Position numbers and translations under genes: made by a program. A stretch of 64,000 nucleotides of DNA from positions 248,001 through 312,000 of the forward strand of contig NZ_NPMR01000002.1 in the NCBI RefSeq assembly GCF_002245215.1. The letters run 5' to 3'. The stretch is from Microbacterium sp. Yaish 1. GTDB taxonomy: Bacteria > Actinomycetota > Actinomycetes > Actinomycetales > Microbacteriaceae. The notes below the pieces were generated by a model that worked only from the letters and a program-made list of their open reading frames with translations, was not told the origin of the DNA and made no database searches. Positions 28,213-35,781 of this stretch are shown one piece after another (position 1 is the first letter of the stretch; every line of letters starts with the position of its first letter).

Positions 28213-28218
28213 CATGAT
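28213..28218 (+). promoter_or_regulatory. Candidate -10 for the amylosucrase leader (CATGAT)
   Basis: CATGAT followed by 7 nt and ATG at 28226. It is weaker than other hexamers here because the first T is missing. Confidence 0.4.
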
Positions 28219-28225
28219 GCGGAGC

Positions 28226-28252
28226 ATGAGTGCTCCGGTGGTCCTGCGATGA
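28226..28252 (+). CDS. Putative 8-aa leaderless leader peptide before amylosucrase
   Basis: The ORF MSAPVVLR begins 7 nt after the candidate -10 and ends with a TGA that overlaps the amylosucrase ATG (ATGA at 28249). No ribosome site precedes the amylosucrase ATG, so termination-reinitiation from this mini-ORF is a plausible way to start it. Confidence 0.4.
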   Translation: MSAPVVLR

Positions 28253-30150
28253 CCGCGCTCTCGGATCTCGAGACCGACGCCGCGATCGTCGTCGAGCACG
28301 TCGCACGCCGTGAGCAGCCGGTCGACGGCGAGACGGTGGCCCGGCTACGAGCCGAGTTCCCGAGATTGCACCGGTTGTTCTGCGCGCTCTACGGCGAAGG
28401 GTCGACCTCACTCGAGTCGCTCCTGACCCTCATCGATGCCGTGCTCGACGCGCGCGCCGATCGGCCCGCTGCACTGAGGCGACTCGACCGCGACAGGGTC
28501 GCGCGGCCCACCTGGTTCGAGTCCGAGAAGATGCTCGGCGGCGTCTGTTACGTGGATCGGTTCGCGGGCGATCTCGATGGCGTGCGCGGGATGATCCCGT
28601 ACTTCCGGGAGCTCGGTCTCACCTATCTGCACCTGATGCCGCTGTTCGACAGGCCCGAGGGCGAGAACGACGGCGGCTACGCGGTCTCGGACTATCGCAC
28701 GGTCGATCCGGCCCTCGGGACGATGGCTGATCTGCGTGCGCTCGCGAGCGAGTTGCGTGAGGCGGGCATCTCGCTGGTCCTCGATTTCATCTTCAACCAC
28801 ACCTCGAACGAGCACGAGTGGGCGAAACGGGCCCTCGCCGGCGACCCGGTCTACGAGAACTTCTACCTGATCTTCCCCGACCGCGAGCTCCCCGATGCGT
28901 ACGAGCGGACCACGCGCGAGATCTTTCCGGACGATCATCCGGGCGCGTTCGTGCCGCTTCCCGATGGCCGGTGGATCTGGGCCACCTTCTACCGGTTCCA
29001 GTGGGATCTCAACTACGCCAACCCCGATGTCTTCACGGCGATGGCGGGGGAAATGCTCTTCCTCGCGAACCAGGGCGTCGAGATCCTCCGGATGGATGCC
29101 GTCGCCTTCATCTGGAAGCGCCTCGGGACGGCGTGCGAATCGCTGCCGGAGGCGCACCTGCTCCTCCAGGCGTTCAACGCCCTGCTGCGCATCGCGGCGC
29201 CGGCGGTGCTGTTCAAGTCCGAGGCGATCGTGCATCCCGACGAGGTGCAGGACTACATCTCGCCCGACGAGTGCCAGCTCTCCTACAACCCGCTGCAGAT
29301 GGCGCTGACCTGGGAGGCGCTGGCGACCCGAGACGCGCGCCTGCTTCAGCTCGCGCTCGACGAGCGCCACGCGCTCCCTCCCAGGACCGCGTGGGTCAAC
29401 TACGTTCGAAGCCACGACGACATCGGCTGGACGTTCGCGGATGAGGATGCCGCGCGTTTCGGCATCGACGCCGGGTCGCACCGGCGCTTCCTCAACGAGT
29501 TCTACATCGGTCGCTTCGACGGGTCGTTCTCTCGCGGCTACCCGTTCCAGGAGAACCCGCGCACCGGCGATGCCCGCATCGCGGGCACCACGGCCTCGCT
29601 GGCCGGGATCGCCGCGGGCGACGACGGCGGTGAGGACCGGGTCGTGCTCGCGCATGCGCTCGCGATGTCCACCGGCGGCATCCCGCTGCTGTATCTCGGC
29701 GACGAGGTGGCACAGCTCAACGACGACACCTTCCAGGGCGACCCCGCGCGGCGCGGAGACAGCCGATGGGCGCACCGGCCCGAGCGCCCCCACGAGCGGT
29801 ACGAGGAGCGCCGGGACGGGTCCACGGTCCCCGGGCGGGTCTTCACGCGGCTGAGGCGCTTGATCGATGTGCGTCGACAGACTCCGGAATTCGCCGGCAA
29901 CGAGCTCGTCCCGTTCCACACATCCCTGGCTGCGGTCGTGGGCTTCACCCGGCCGGCTGCCGACGACGCCGGGGGAGCGGTCCTGGTCCTCGCCAATGTC
30001 GGCGACGAGCCTGCCACGATCCTATCCGAGACCCTGAGCGGGCTCGAAGAGTCTGCGTCCGACCTCGTCCATGACTGCATGGTCGACCTGGGGCGCGGCC
30101 TCGTGCTGCCTGCGCACGCGTCCGTGTGGTTGCGCGTCCGCCGGCGCTGA
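28249..30150 (+). CDS. Amylosucrase (GH13 family)
   Basis: Uses sucrose to extend an alpha-1,4-glucan and releases fructose; cytosolic, no signal peptide. It has 633 aa, matching the Neisseria enzyme. Seen: N-terminal helical domain (1-90), then the catalytic barrel with GGYAVSDYRTVDP, LDFIFNHTSNEH, FQWDLNYANP, nucleophile D283 in ILRMDAVAFIWK, acid/base E325 in LFKSEAIVHPDEV and D390 in YVRSHDDIGWTF, then the C-terminal beta domain. These positions are each three lower than D286/E328/D393 of Neisseria polysaccharea amylosucrase. A close alternative is sucrose hydrolase or trehalulose-forming relatives. No other sucrose genes are adjacent. Confidence 0.9.
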   Translation: MTALSDLETDAAIVVEHVARREQPVDGETVARLRAEFPRLHRLFCALYGEGSTSLESLLTLIDAVLDARADRPAALRRLDRDRVARPTWFESEKMLGGVCYVDRFAGDLDGVRGMIPYFRELGLTYLHLMPLFDRPEGENDGGYAVSDYRTVDPALGTMADLRALASELREAGISLVLDFIFNHTSNEHEWAKRALAGDPVYENFYLIFPDRELPDAYERTTREIFPDDHPGAFVPLPDGRWIWATFYRFQWDLNYANPDVFTAMAGEMLFLANQGVEILRMDAVAFIWKRLGTACESLPEAHLLLQAFNALLRIAAPAVLFKSEAIVHPDEVQDYISPDECQLSYNPLQMALTWEALATRDARLLQLALDERHALPPRTAWVNYVRSHDDIGWTFADEDAARFGIDAGSHRRFLNEFYIGRFDGSFSRGYPFQENPRTGDARIAGTTASLAGIAAGDDGGEDRVVLAHALAMSTGGIPLLYLGDEVAQLNDDTFQGDPARRGDSRWAHRPERPHERYEERRDGSTVPGRVFTRLRRLIDVRRQTPEFAGNELVPFHTSLAAVVGFTRPAADDAGGAVLVLANVGDEPATILSETLSGLEESASDLVHDCMVDLGRGLVLPAHASVWLRVRRR

Positions 30151-30163
30151 GTCGGCTACGCCG

Positions 30164-30628
30164 TCAGAGGACGTCCTCGAGGATCAGATCGCGCAGCGTG
30201 CTGCGTCGCAGGTCGTGAGCGGTGACGACCGTGCCGTCGCCGAGGTTGCTCCGGCCGCTGAGGTGCTCAGCGATACGACGCGCCACGAGCGCGCGGTCCT
30301 GTTCGTCATCCAGGACGATGCCGACAGCGGTCAGGTCTCGGCCCAGCGAGTTGCTCGAGTGTACGCTCGCGTGGTCGATCAGCTCGCTCGCGAAGACGCG
30401 GCCGTCCGCCAGCCGCCCGGCGGCGTGGACCACGGCGACGAGGATGCGGGGTGACACGCGGCTCAGTTCGCGCTCCAGGAGCGCGTCGACCTCGTCGATG
30501 CACGCCGGGAGTTCGTCAGGGGCGTCGGGGAGTGATACCCCGATCGTGAGCGCATCGGGGCGGTGGTCGGTGGTCGCGACCTCTGCCAGTGCGTCGATGA
30601 TGTCGGCATCCAAGCCAGCGATGTGCAT
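30164..30628 (-). CDS. Hypothetical protein, 154 aa
   Basis: Not recognised. It is an acidic soluble protein with mixed alpha/beta character. It starts MHIAGLDADIIDALAEVA, has a central Asp/Glu-rich helix (CIDEVDALLERELSRVS) followed by a hydrophobic strand ILVAVVHAAG, and ends with a charged helix. The ATG at 30628 was chosen because GGGAGA stands 5 nt upstream; the frame remains open further upstream but those codons precede the predicted promoter. A dyad resembling a repressor operator overlaps its promoter (30673-30695). The neighbour at 30720 is also unknown. Confidence 0.6.
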   Translation of the reverse strand: MHIAGLDADIIDALAEVATTDHRPDALTIGVSLPDAPDELPACIDEVDALLERELSRVSPRILVAVVHAAGRLADGRVFASELIDHASVHSSNSLGRDLTAVGIVLDDEQDRALVARRIAEHLSGRSNLGDGTVVTAHDLRRSTLRDLILEDVL

Positions 30629-30672
30629 GGCCGTCTCCCTTCGTCGCGCTCCACAAGAGCGAGCATGACCGA

Positions 30673-30695
30673 TTACTGTACCAGCTGGACGGTAA
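30673..30695 (-). promoter_or_regulatory. Promoter with overlapping operator-like dyad
   Basis: Half-sites TTACTGT and ACGGTAA are inverted around a 9-bp centre (7-mers matching 6 of 7). On the minus strand the -10 TACAGT (30675-30680) lies inside the dyad. The spacing and half-site resemble TetR-family operators (inference), so the 154-aa gene may be repressed by an unlinked regulator. Confidence 0.4.
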
Positions 30696-30719
30696 AGAGT
30701 CAGATCGGCTCGGCGGGCG

Positions 30720-31025
30720 TCAATCGACCGTGACGGATACGCGGCCCGGACCGAGGGGAACCAGGGGAGCACGGTAGATGAAGCCGGTGTCGTCGGGGTG
30801 CAGTGAGACCTGGGCTGCGCCGAACCGCCAGAGCCGGTTGAAGAGGAAGACGGTGATCTCGACGACCTCGTCGTCGGACACGAGCCATGTTCCGACGCCC
30901 CATTGCGCGGGCTGTCCGCGCCCATCGATCACGACCGTCGGGCGCACGCCGGGGATCAGGTGCAGGATGGGCCGGCGCAGGTCCAGCGTGACGCGTCGTC
31001 CCGGCGTCGTAGGCACGTCGCTCAT
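30720..31025 (-). CDS. Hypothetical protein, 101 aa
   Basis: Not recognised. Predicted mostly beta-strand, with alternating hydrophobic stretches (PTVVIDGRGQPAQWGVGTW, EVVEITVFLFNRLWRFG, GRVSVTVD) and no signal peptide or membrane helix. The ATG at 31025 lacks a ribosome site and overlaps the TGA of a 13-codon leaderless ORF (31022-31063), as for the MFS and amylosucrase genes. It ends 91 nt before the ATG of the 154-aa gene downstream, which has its own promoter. Confidence 0.55.
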   Translation of the reverse strand: MSDVPTTPGRRVTLDLRRPILHLIPGVRPTVVIDGRGQPAQWGVGTWLVSDDEVVEITVFLFNRLWRFGAAQVSLHPDDTGFIYRAPLVPLGPGRVSVTVD

Positions 31026-31063
31026 GCGCCATCCGCCTCGTCGAGGTGCGTCGGTGTCGTCAT
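31022..31063 (-). CDS. Putative 13-aa leaderless leader peptide
   Basis: The ORF MTTPTHLDEADGA starts 6 nt after minus-strand TACGGT and its TGA overlaps the ATG of the 101-aa gene. Third case of this arrangement in 3 kb. Confidence 0.45.
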   Translation of the reverse strand: MTTPTHLDEADGA

Positions 31064-31069
31064 CGACTC

Positions 31070-31075
31070 ACCGTA
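31070..31075 (-). promoter_or_regulatory. -10 hexamer for the leader and 101-aa gene (TACGGT)
   Basis: Minus-strand TACGGT, 6-nt spacer, then ATG at 31063. Confidence 0.45.
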
Positions 31076-31183
31076 TCGGCGGCGTTGTGCTCCGACCTGC
31101 GATCGGCGCGGCGGGTCGCGGGGCGACTGTTATCGCGGCGACAAGGGGAGGACGGAGGAGACGCCCGTCACCCGCGAATTGAC

Positions 31184-31197
31184 ATAATGTGCATTAT
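31184..31197. promoter_or_regulatory. AT-rich palindrome ATAATG-TG-CATTAT
   Basis: A 14-bp inverted repeat, conspicuously AT-rich here, lies between the PAP2 gene and the 101-aa gene. On the minus strand GATAAT (31194-31199) overlaps it and could serve as a -10, and on the plus strand TTGACA (31179-31184) abuts it. It could be a MarR-type operator on a promoter reading toward 31063. The rest of the 31064-31236 gap shows nothing else. Confidence 0.35.
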
Positions 31198-31236
31198 CGG
31201 ATCTCAGCGCTGTACCGCGACTGGAGCCGCAGCAGC

Positions 31237-32088
31237 TCACACGCGCGGGACGAGTGCGGGTCCTCGGGATCGTCCTGACGGCAGCCCGCCGCTGACCGCG
31301 AGAGCGCCGAGAACAGTCGCGATGATCGTCGCGACGGTGAGAAGAGCCGACGCCAGCGCGCGCTCCGATCCCGATGCGTACGACGCGCACAGCGCGATGG
31401 CGGTGAGCGCCGCCAGCAGGATCAGGACGGGTGTCAGTCCGCGCAGTCGGCGCTGCGCGGTCGTGAGCACGACCGAGCTGCGTCCCCGGCGATGACGGGC
31501 TGCGCTCACCATGAGCGCAGCGATCGTGCACCAGAAGCCGACGACGAGACTTGCTGTCACGACGTCGCTCGGCCGGTGCCAGCCGGCGGCGATGACGCCC
31601 ATGCCGGCCACGGTGGCCCACACGACGAGCACAGGTGCGAGGACGAATTTCATGCGCGTCGGGGCGGCGAACAGCGCGGCGCAGGCCGCCGCGATCGCGA
31701 TGGTCGCATGGCCCGACGGCAGGGAGTTGTGGTACGTGCCCCAGCCGCTGGCGAGATCGGGGCGCGCGATGATGTCGTGCTTGAGCACCTGCGTCACGAT
31801 GCTCGCGCCGACGAAGACGACCGACGCTGCGCCAGCCTCCGCGAACCGACGGCTGACGAGCGCCGCTGTGATGCTGATCACCATCGTCACGGCCGCGACG
31901 ACGAGGATGTAGTTGGCGCTGACGTGCTGCGCCGCCAGCAGGATTGGATTGCTCGACGCTGTCGTGGCGATCATCGCCGCCTGGTCTGCGTGCTGCCCGG
32001 AGGTCGTGAACACGCACACCGCGATCGTCACGGCGATAGCCGCCAGCTGGACGGCGGCCAGCTGGATGTAGCGCACGCTGCGTCTCAT
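31237..32088 (-). CDS. PAP2-family membrane phosphatase
   Basis: Phosphatidic-acid-phosphatase-2 / undecaprenyl-diphosphatase-like enzyme of 283 aa with about seven hydrophobic segments. Seen: the three phosphatase motifs KHDIIARP, LPSGHA and GWHRPSDV (Lys/Arg/Pro, Ser-Gly-His, and Arg-x-His...Asp). It should dephosphorylate a lipid phosphate on the outer face of the membrane; the substrate is unknown. The last third adds a hydrophobic region beyond the motif core. The ATG at 32088 has GAGGTGA 7 nt upstream. A six-codon ORF (32085-32105) also overlaps it by ATGA. Confidence 0.85.
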   Translation of the reverse strand: MRRSVRYIQLAAVQLAAIAVTIAVCVFTTSGQHADQAAMIATTASSNPILLAAQHVSANYILVVAAVTMVISITAALVSRRFAEAGAASVVFVGASIVTQVLKHDIIARPDLASGWGTYHNSLPSGHATIAIAAACAALFAAPTRMKFVLAPVLVVWATVAGMGVIAAGWHRPSDVVTASLVVGFWCTIAALMVSAARHRRGRSSVVLTTAQRRLRGLTPVLILLAALTAIALCASYASGSERALASALLTVATIIATVLGALAVSGGLPSGRSRGPALVPRV

Positions 32089-32114
32089 GTCGTCACCTCT
32101 TCCACGTCTGAACC

Positions 32115-32120
32115 ACCGTA
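32115..32120 (-). promoter_or_regulatory. -10 hexamer of the PAP2 gene (TACGGT)
   Basis: Minus-strand TACGGT lies 26 nt before the PAP2 ATG. Nine nt downstream a GTG opens the six-codon ORF MEEVTT that ends on the PAP2 start. Confidence 0.4.
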
Positions 32121-32194
32121 CGAAGCGCAGCCTGTGAGCGGGGTCAACGCGCGCCGCGTGGCGCTCTCATGCGGGGCGCGCACCCGCACTCCCC

Positions 32195-32200
32195 TAGGCT
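32195..32200 (+). promoter_or_regulatory. -10 hexamer of the AEC transporter (TAGGCT)
   Basis: TAGGCT, 6 nt, then GTG at 32207; leaderless. Confidence 0.55.
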
Positions 32201-32206
32201 CGAGGG

Positions 32207-33124
32207 GTGCAGGTCGTGACCGGATTCGTCGTCGTCGGGGTCGCGATCGTCGTCGGATACGTCATCGGCCGGATCGATCTCCTCGGGCCTCACGGTCGCC
32301 CCGTGCTCGCGCGCCTGATCTTCTTCGTCCTGTCGCCGTTCCTCATGTTCGTCGTGCTCTCTCAGGCCGACGTGTCGACCCTGTTCTCCGCATTGCTGCC
32401 CGTCTCCGCGATCGCCGCGGTCTCGATGTTCGTCGTCTACGCGGTGATCGCGCGGCTCGTGTGGCGTCGATCGGTCGGCGAGACGCTCATCGGTATGCTT
32501 TCGGCCGGCCAGGTGAACTCGAACAACATCGGGATCCCCCTGTCGCTGTATCTGTTGGGCTCCGCCGCATTGCCGGCGCCCGTCATCCTGATGCAGCTGA
32601 TCGTCTTCACGCCCATCACGATGGCGATCCTCGAGGCCGTCACCACCGGCCAACGCAAGCCGCTGCCGATCCTGAAACGGACCATCGGCAACCCGATCGT
32701 CATCGCCTCGGTGGCGGGAGTGATCGTGTCCGTCTCGGGTCTGCGACTGCCGCCCATCGTGCTCGATCCGCTGCAGCTCATCGCGGACGCCTGTGTTCCG
32801 GTGCTCTTGATCGCGTACGGGATGTCGCTCCATGGCCAGCGTGTGCTCTCGGCATCCGGCCGTCGCCGCGACATCCTCCTGGCGTCGGGGTTGAAGCTCA
32901 TCGCGATGCCTCTCGTCGCCTGGGCGGTGGCGGCTTTCATGTTCGGCCTCTCCCCCGCCGACACCCTGGCCGTCACAGTCCTCGCCGCCCTCCCGACCGC
33001 GCAGAACGTCTTCAACTTCGCCCAGCGCTACGACATCGGCGAGACGATCTCGCGCGACACCGTGTTCCTCACGACGCTCGGCTGCGTCCCCGTGCTCCTC
33101 GCTGCGACCCTGCTCCTCGGCTGA
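32207..33124 (+). CDS. AEC family (auxin efflux carrier-like) transporter
   Basis: A 305-aa permease with about ten hydrophobic segments in two five-helix halves. Seen: GQVNSNNIGIPLSLYLLG (the broken-helix Asn motif of the family), LSPFLMFVVLSQAD, and ALPTAQNVFNFAQRYDIG near the C-terminus. Bacterial members carry malonate, malate or other small carboxylates; the substrate here is not determinable. The only predicted start compatible with the promoter is GTG 32207. It has no operon partner. Confidence 0.85.
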   Translation: MQVVTGFVVVGVAIVVGYVIGRIDLLGPHGRPVLARLIFFVLSPFLMFVVLSQADVSTLFSALLPVSAIAAVSMFVVYAVIARLVWRRSVGETLIGMLSAGQVNSNNIGIPLSLYLLGSAALPAPVILMQLIVFTPITMAILEAVTTGQRKPLPILKRTIGNPIVIASVAGVIVSVSGLRLPPIVLDPLQLIADACVPVLLIAYGMSLHGQRVLSASGRRRDILLASGLKLIAMPLVAWAVAAFMFGLSPADTLAVTVLAALPTAQNVFNFAQRYDIGETISRDTVFLTTLGCVPVLLAATLLLG

Positions 33125-33181
33125 GCACCGGCACTCCCCGGCGCTGCACGGGGCGCTCTGATACGGCTTCCGCATGTCCAG

Positions 33182-33187
33182 TAGCGT
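33182..33187 (+). promoter_or_regulatory. -10 hexamer of the DUF308 gene (TAGCGT)
   Basis: TAGCGT gives a leader of about 38 nt containing GGGAG...CTCCC arms and the AAGGAGG ribosome site. Confidence 0.4.
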
Positions 33188-33231
33188 GAGGCGAGACGGG
33201 AGCATCCGACTCCCGTGAAGGAGGCCCTGAC

Positions 33232-33783
33232 ATGACAACTGCGGAGAACATCGCCGGAAGGTTCATCAGGTCGCTGCGGACGTCGTTGATCCTGACCGGC
33301 GTGCTGACCTTGATTCTCGGCCTGCTGATCCTCATCTGGCCCGGGCGCACGGCCCAGGTCCTGACGGGCATCATCGCCGCATACGCGATCATCGCGGGAA
33401 TCGTCTACGCCGCCCTCGGCGTCTTCTCGCGCACGAAGCGCGGCTGGGCCCGCGTCGGGCACATCGCGCTCGGCGTCTTCTTCGTGGTCGTCGGCATCGT
33501 GGCGTTCGCGAACCTCGCCGCGTTCACCGTGTCGTTCGCCGTGTTCCTCGGTGTCCTGGTGGGCATCATGTGGATCGTCGAGGGCGCGGTGTCGCTCTCC
33601 GTCGTCAGCGAGTCGTCGTCGCGAGGCTGGACGATCGCGTTCGCGATCCTCTCGATCATCGCCGGCGTCATGCTGCTGTTCACGCCGCTGTGGGGCGTCT
33701 TCGTGCTCTGGTGGCTGCTCGGCATCTCGGCCGTCGCCCTCGGAATCGTCAACATCATCCGCGGACTCTCGCTCCGTCCGTGA
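33232..33783 (+). CDS. HdeD/DUF308 family membrane protein
   Basis: A 183-aa membrane protein with six short hydrophobic segments in three pairs, the pattern of HdeD/DUF308 proteins (acid-resistance-associated in Escherichia coli, otherwise uncharacterised). Seen: GVLTLILGLLILIWPGRTAQVL in the first pair, with the Pro-Gly turn typical of the family, and GVMLLFTPLWGVFVLWWLLG in the last. An AAGGAGG ribosome site precedes the ATG. It converges with the S9 peptidase, the two stops being 14 nt apart. Confidence 0.85.
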   Translation: MTTAENIAGRFIRSLRTSLILTGVLTLILGLLILIWPGRTAQVLTGIIAAYAIIAGIVYAALGVFSRTKRGWARVGHIALGVFFVVVGIVAFANLAAFTVSFAVFLGVLVGIMWIVEGAVSLSVVSESSSRGWTIAFAILSIIAGVMLLFTPLWGVFVLWWLLGISAVALGIVNIIRGLSLRP

Positions 33784-33796
33784 CGGGTGCGGGGCG

Positions 33797-35779
33797 TCAC
33801 ACCGGGAGGTGACGCCCCCACCAGTCGAGAATGGCCTCGAACCGTTCCACGCGGTGGCGGGGCCGTCCGGAGCGGGTGAGCTCGTGGTCCTCGCCGGGGA
33901 AGACGAGCAGCTCCGCCTCTGTGCCGTGCCGACGCAGGGCGGTGTAGTACCGCGTCGCCTGTTCGAGCGGGCATCGGAAGTCCAGCTCGGAATGGATGAC
34001 GAGGGTGGGGGTGGTCACGCGGCCGACCACGGCCATCGGGCTCTGCGCCCGGATCGCGGCCGGATCGGTGCCGACGTACTCGTCGCCGAAGAACGAGCCG
34101 ATATCGCTCGTTCCCTGGAAGGTCTCGGGGTCGAGGAAACCGCGCTCGACGATCGCCGCTGCGAACCGGTGGTCGTGCGCGATCGTCCAGGCGGTCAGAT
34201 AGCCGCCGTACGACCCGCCCATGATCCCGACCCGTCCACCGTCGAGCCGGGGGTCAGAGGCGACTGCTCCGTCGAGGAACGCGAGGACGTCGACGAGGTC
34301 GTCGGTGCCCATGCGCCCGCGGATGCTGCGCCCGTGAGCGCGACCGTATCCGGCGCTGCCCCGCGGATTGCAGTACACGACGGCGTAGCCGGCGTCGACG
34401 AGCACCTGAGTCTCGTCGAACAGGTGGACACCGTACGAGGCATACGGGCCGCCATGGATCTGCAACAGGACAGGGAACGGGCCCTCGCCCTCGGGAGTCG
34501 CGACCCATCCGTGCACGGGATAGCCGTCGGGCGCCGTCACCTCGAGCTCGCGCGGGACGACGAAGCCCGCTCGGCTCGCAGCGTCTCCGAATGAGGTCAG
34601 CAACCGCGCGTCCACGCCGTCGGCGTCGAGGAGAAGGAGCTCGCCGGCCGACCGGTGGGTGGCCACTGCGCAGACGATTCGCCGGCCTGCCGCGTCGGCA
34701 CCGTGTCCGATGACCTCCATGCCCCCGCGCAGGCGGACGACGGCGCCGTCGCGCGAGACGCGAAGCAGGTGCACCTCTCCGCGGGTGCGGTTCTGAACGA
34801 GGAAGTCGTCGCCCACCGGAGTGATGTGCGAGCCCACTTCCCCGAGGTCGATCGTCTCCGGGTCGGTCAGTCTCCGTGGCTCATCGCCCTCGAGGAGCCA
34901 CAGCGCGACGCCCGGGGCGACGAAGTCCACGCCCTCGGCGCCTGCATCGGAGGCGAGCAGAGCGATGCTGCCGTCGGGAGCGACGGCGACGTCGGCGATC
35001 GAGAGGCTCGCGGGAAGGACCACGCGCTCCCCCGTTCCGTCGACGCCGATCGCGATGAGGGGTGAGCGGAGGTCGCGACGTTCGCGCTCGATCTCATCCG
35101 TGGTGGTGAGGATCTCCGAGCCGTCGGCGGCGAAGACGACGCCGTCGTGGGAGAGCTCACCGGAGGTGAGCTGACGCGCCTCCGCCGGCACGCGGGGCGC
35201 AGGCGCCGACGAACCGCCCTGCGGCTCGGCGGCCGGAGCGTACGCGGGCTCGGAACCGAGGTCCGGTGCGGCGACGACGAAGACCTGAGCGGGGCGGTCC
35301 GCGATGTAGCCGATGCCGTTCGCATGCCACCGAACGCCCGTGATCCGCCGAGGGGATTCCGCTTCTGCCGCGAGCCCTTCCACCGTGCCGTAGCGACCCT
35401 GCTCCGGGACCCGCGCTGTGAAGGCGAGAAGGTCGCCCGCGGGTGACCATGCGTACGCCCCGACACCGAGCGGTGCGTCGGTGACCTGGATGGGCTCCGA
35501 ACCGGATGCCGCGATCACGTGGATCTGCGGCTTCCCGTCGGCGTCGCCGCGGACGAAAGCGACGTGACGGCCGTCCGGCGAGAGGCGCGGCGAAGCGTCG
35601 GCGATGCCGCGGGTGAGCCGGTGAGCCTCGCCAGAGGGCAGCTCGATACGCCAGAGCTGTCCGACGTTCCGGTTCGCCGAGATATCGGGCCGCGACGTCG
35701 CGAACACGGCGAACGAGCCGTCGGGGGCGACCGTCGGACGCCCCACGCCGATGAGTGCCTCGATGTCGGTGGGGCGCAT
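33797..35779 (-). CDS. S9 family peptidase (prolyl oligopeptidase / acylaminoacyl-peptidase type)
   Basis: Cytosolic serine peptidase of 660 aa: N-terminal beta-propeller (about 1-400; WD40-like repeats such as PRLSPDGRHVAFVRGD) gating a C-terminal alpha/beta-hydrolase domain. Seen: nucleophile S523 in GGSYGGYLTAW, D600 in HSELDFRCP and H632 in GEDHELTRSG. It cleaves short peptides or acylated N-terminal residues. The ATG at 35779 stands 2 nt after the SDR stop. The same frame stays open upstream to 37252, but that part is antisense to other genes and is not coding. Confidence 0.9.
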   Translation of the reverse strand: MRPTDIEALIGVGRPTVAPDGSFAVFATSRPDISANRNVGQLWRIELPSGEAHRLTRGIADASPRLSPDGRHVAFVRGDADGKPQIHVIAASGSEPIQVTDAPLGVGAYAWSPAGDLLAFTARVPEQGRYGTVEGLAAEAESPRRITGVRWHANGIGYIADRPAQVFVVAAPDLGSEPAYAPAAEPQGGSSAPAPRVPAEARQLTSGELSHDGVVFAADGSEILTTTDEIERERRDLRSPLIAIGVDGTGERVVLPASLSIADVAVAPDGSIALLASDAGAEGVDFVAPGVALWLLEGDEPRRLTDPETIDLGEVGSHITPVGDDFLVQNRTRGEVHLLRVSRDGAVVRLRGGMEVIGHGADAAGRRIVCAVATHRSAGELLLLDADGVDARLLTSFGDAASRAGFVVPRELEVTAPDGYPVHGWVATPEGEGPFPVLLQIHGGPYASYGVHLFDETQVLVDAGYAVVYCNPRGSAGYGRAHGRSIRGRMGTDDLVDVLAFLDGAVASDPRLDGGRVGIMGGSYGGYLTAWTIAHDHRFAAAIVERGFLDPETFQGTSDIGSFFGDEYVGTDPAAIRAQSPMAVVGRVTTPTLVIHSELDFRCPLEQATRYYTALRRHGTEAELLVFPGEDHELTRSGRPRHRVERFEAILDWWGRHLPV

Positions 35780-35781
35780 GG

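Noticed and set aside
33138..33157. Terminator after the AEC transporter
   Set aside because: Only a 5-bp CCCCG/CGGGG stem with no T run; too weak to call.
33215..33235. Leader ORF MKEALT before the DUF308 gene
   Set aside because: It ends on ATGA like the others, but its GTG lies far from the -10 and simply contains the AAGGAGG ribosome site, so chance is the better explanation.
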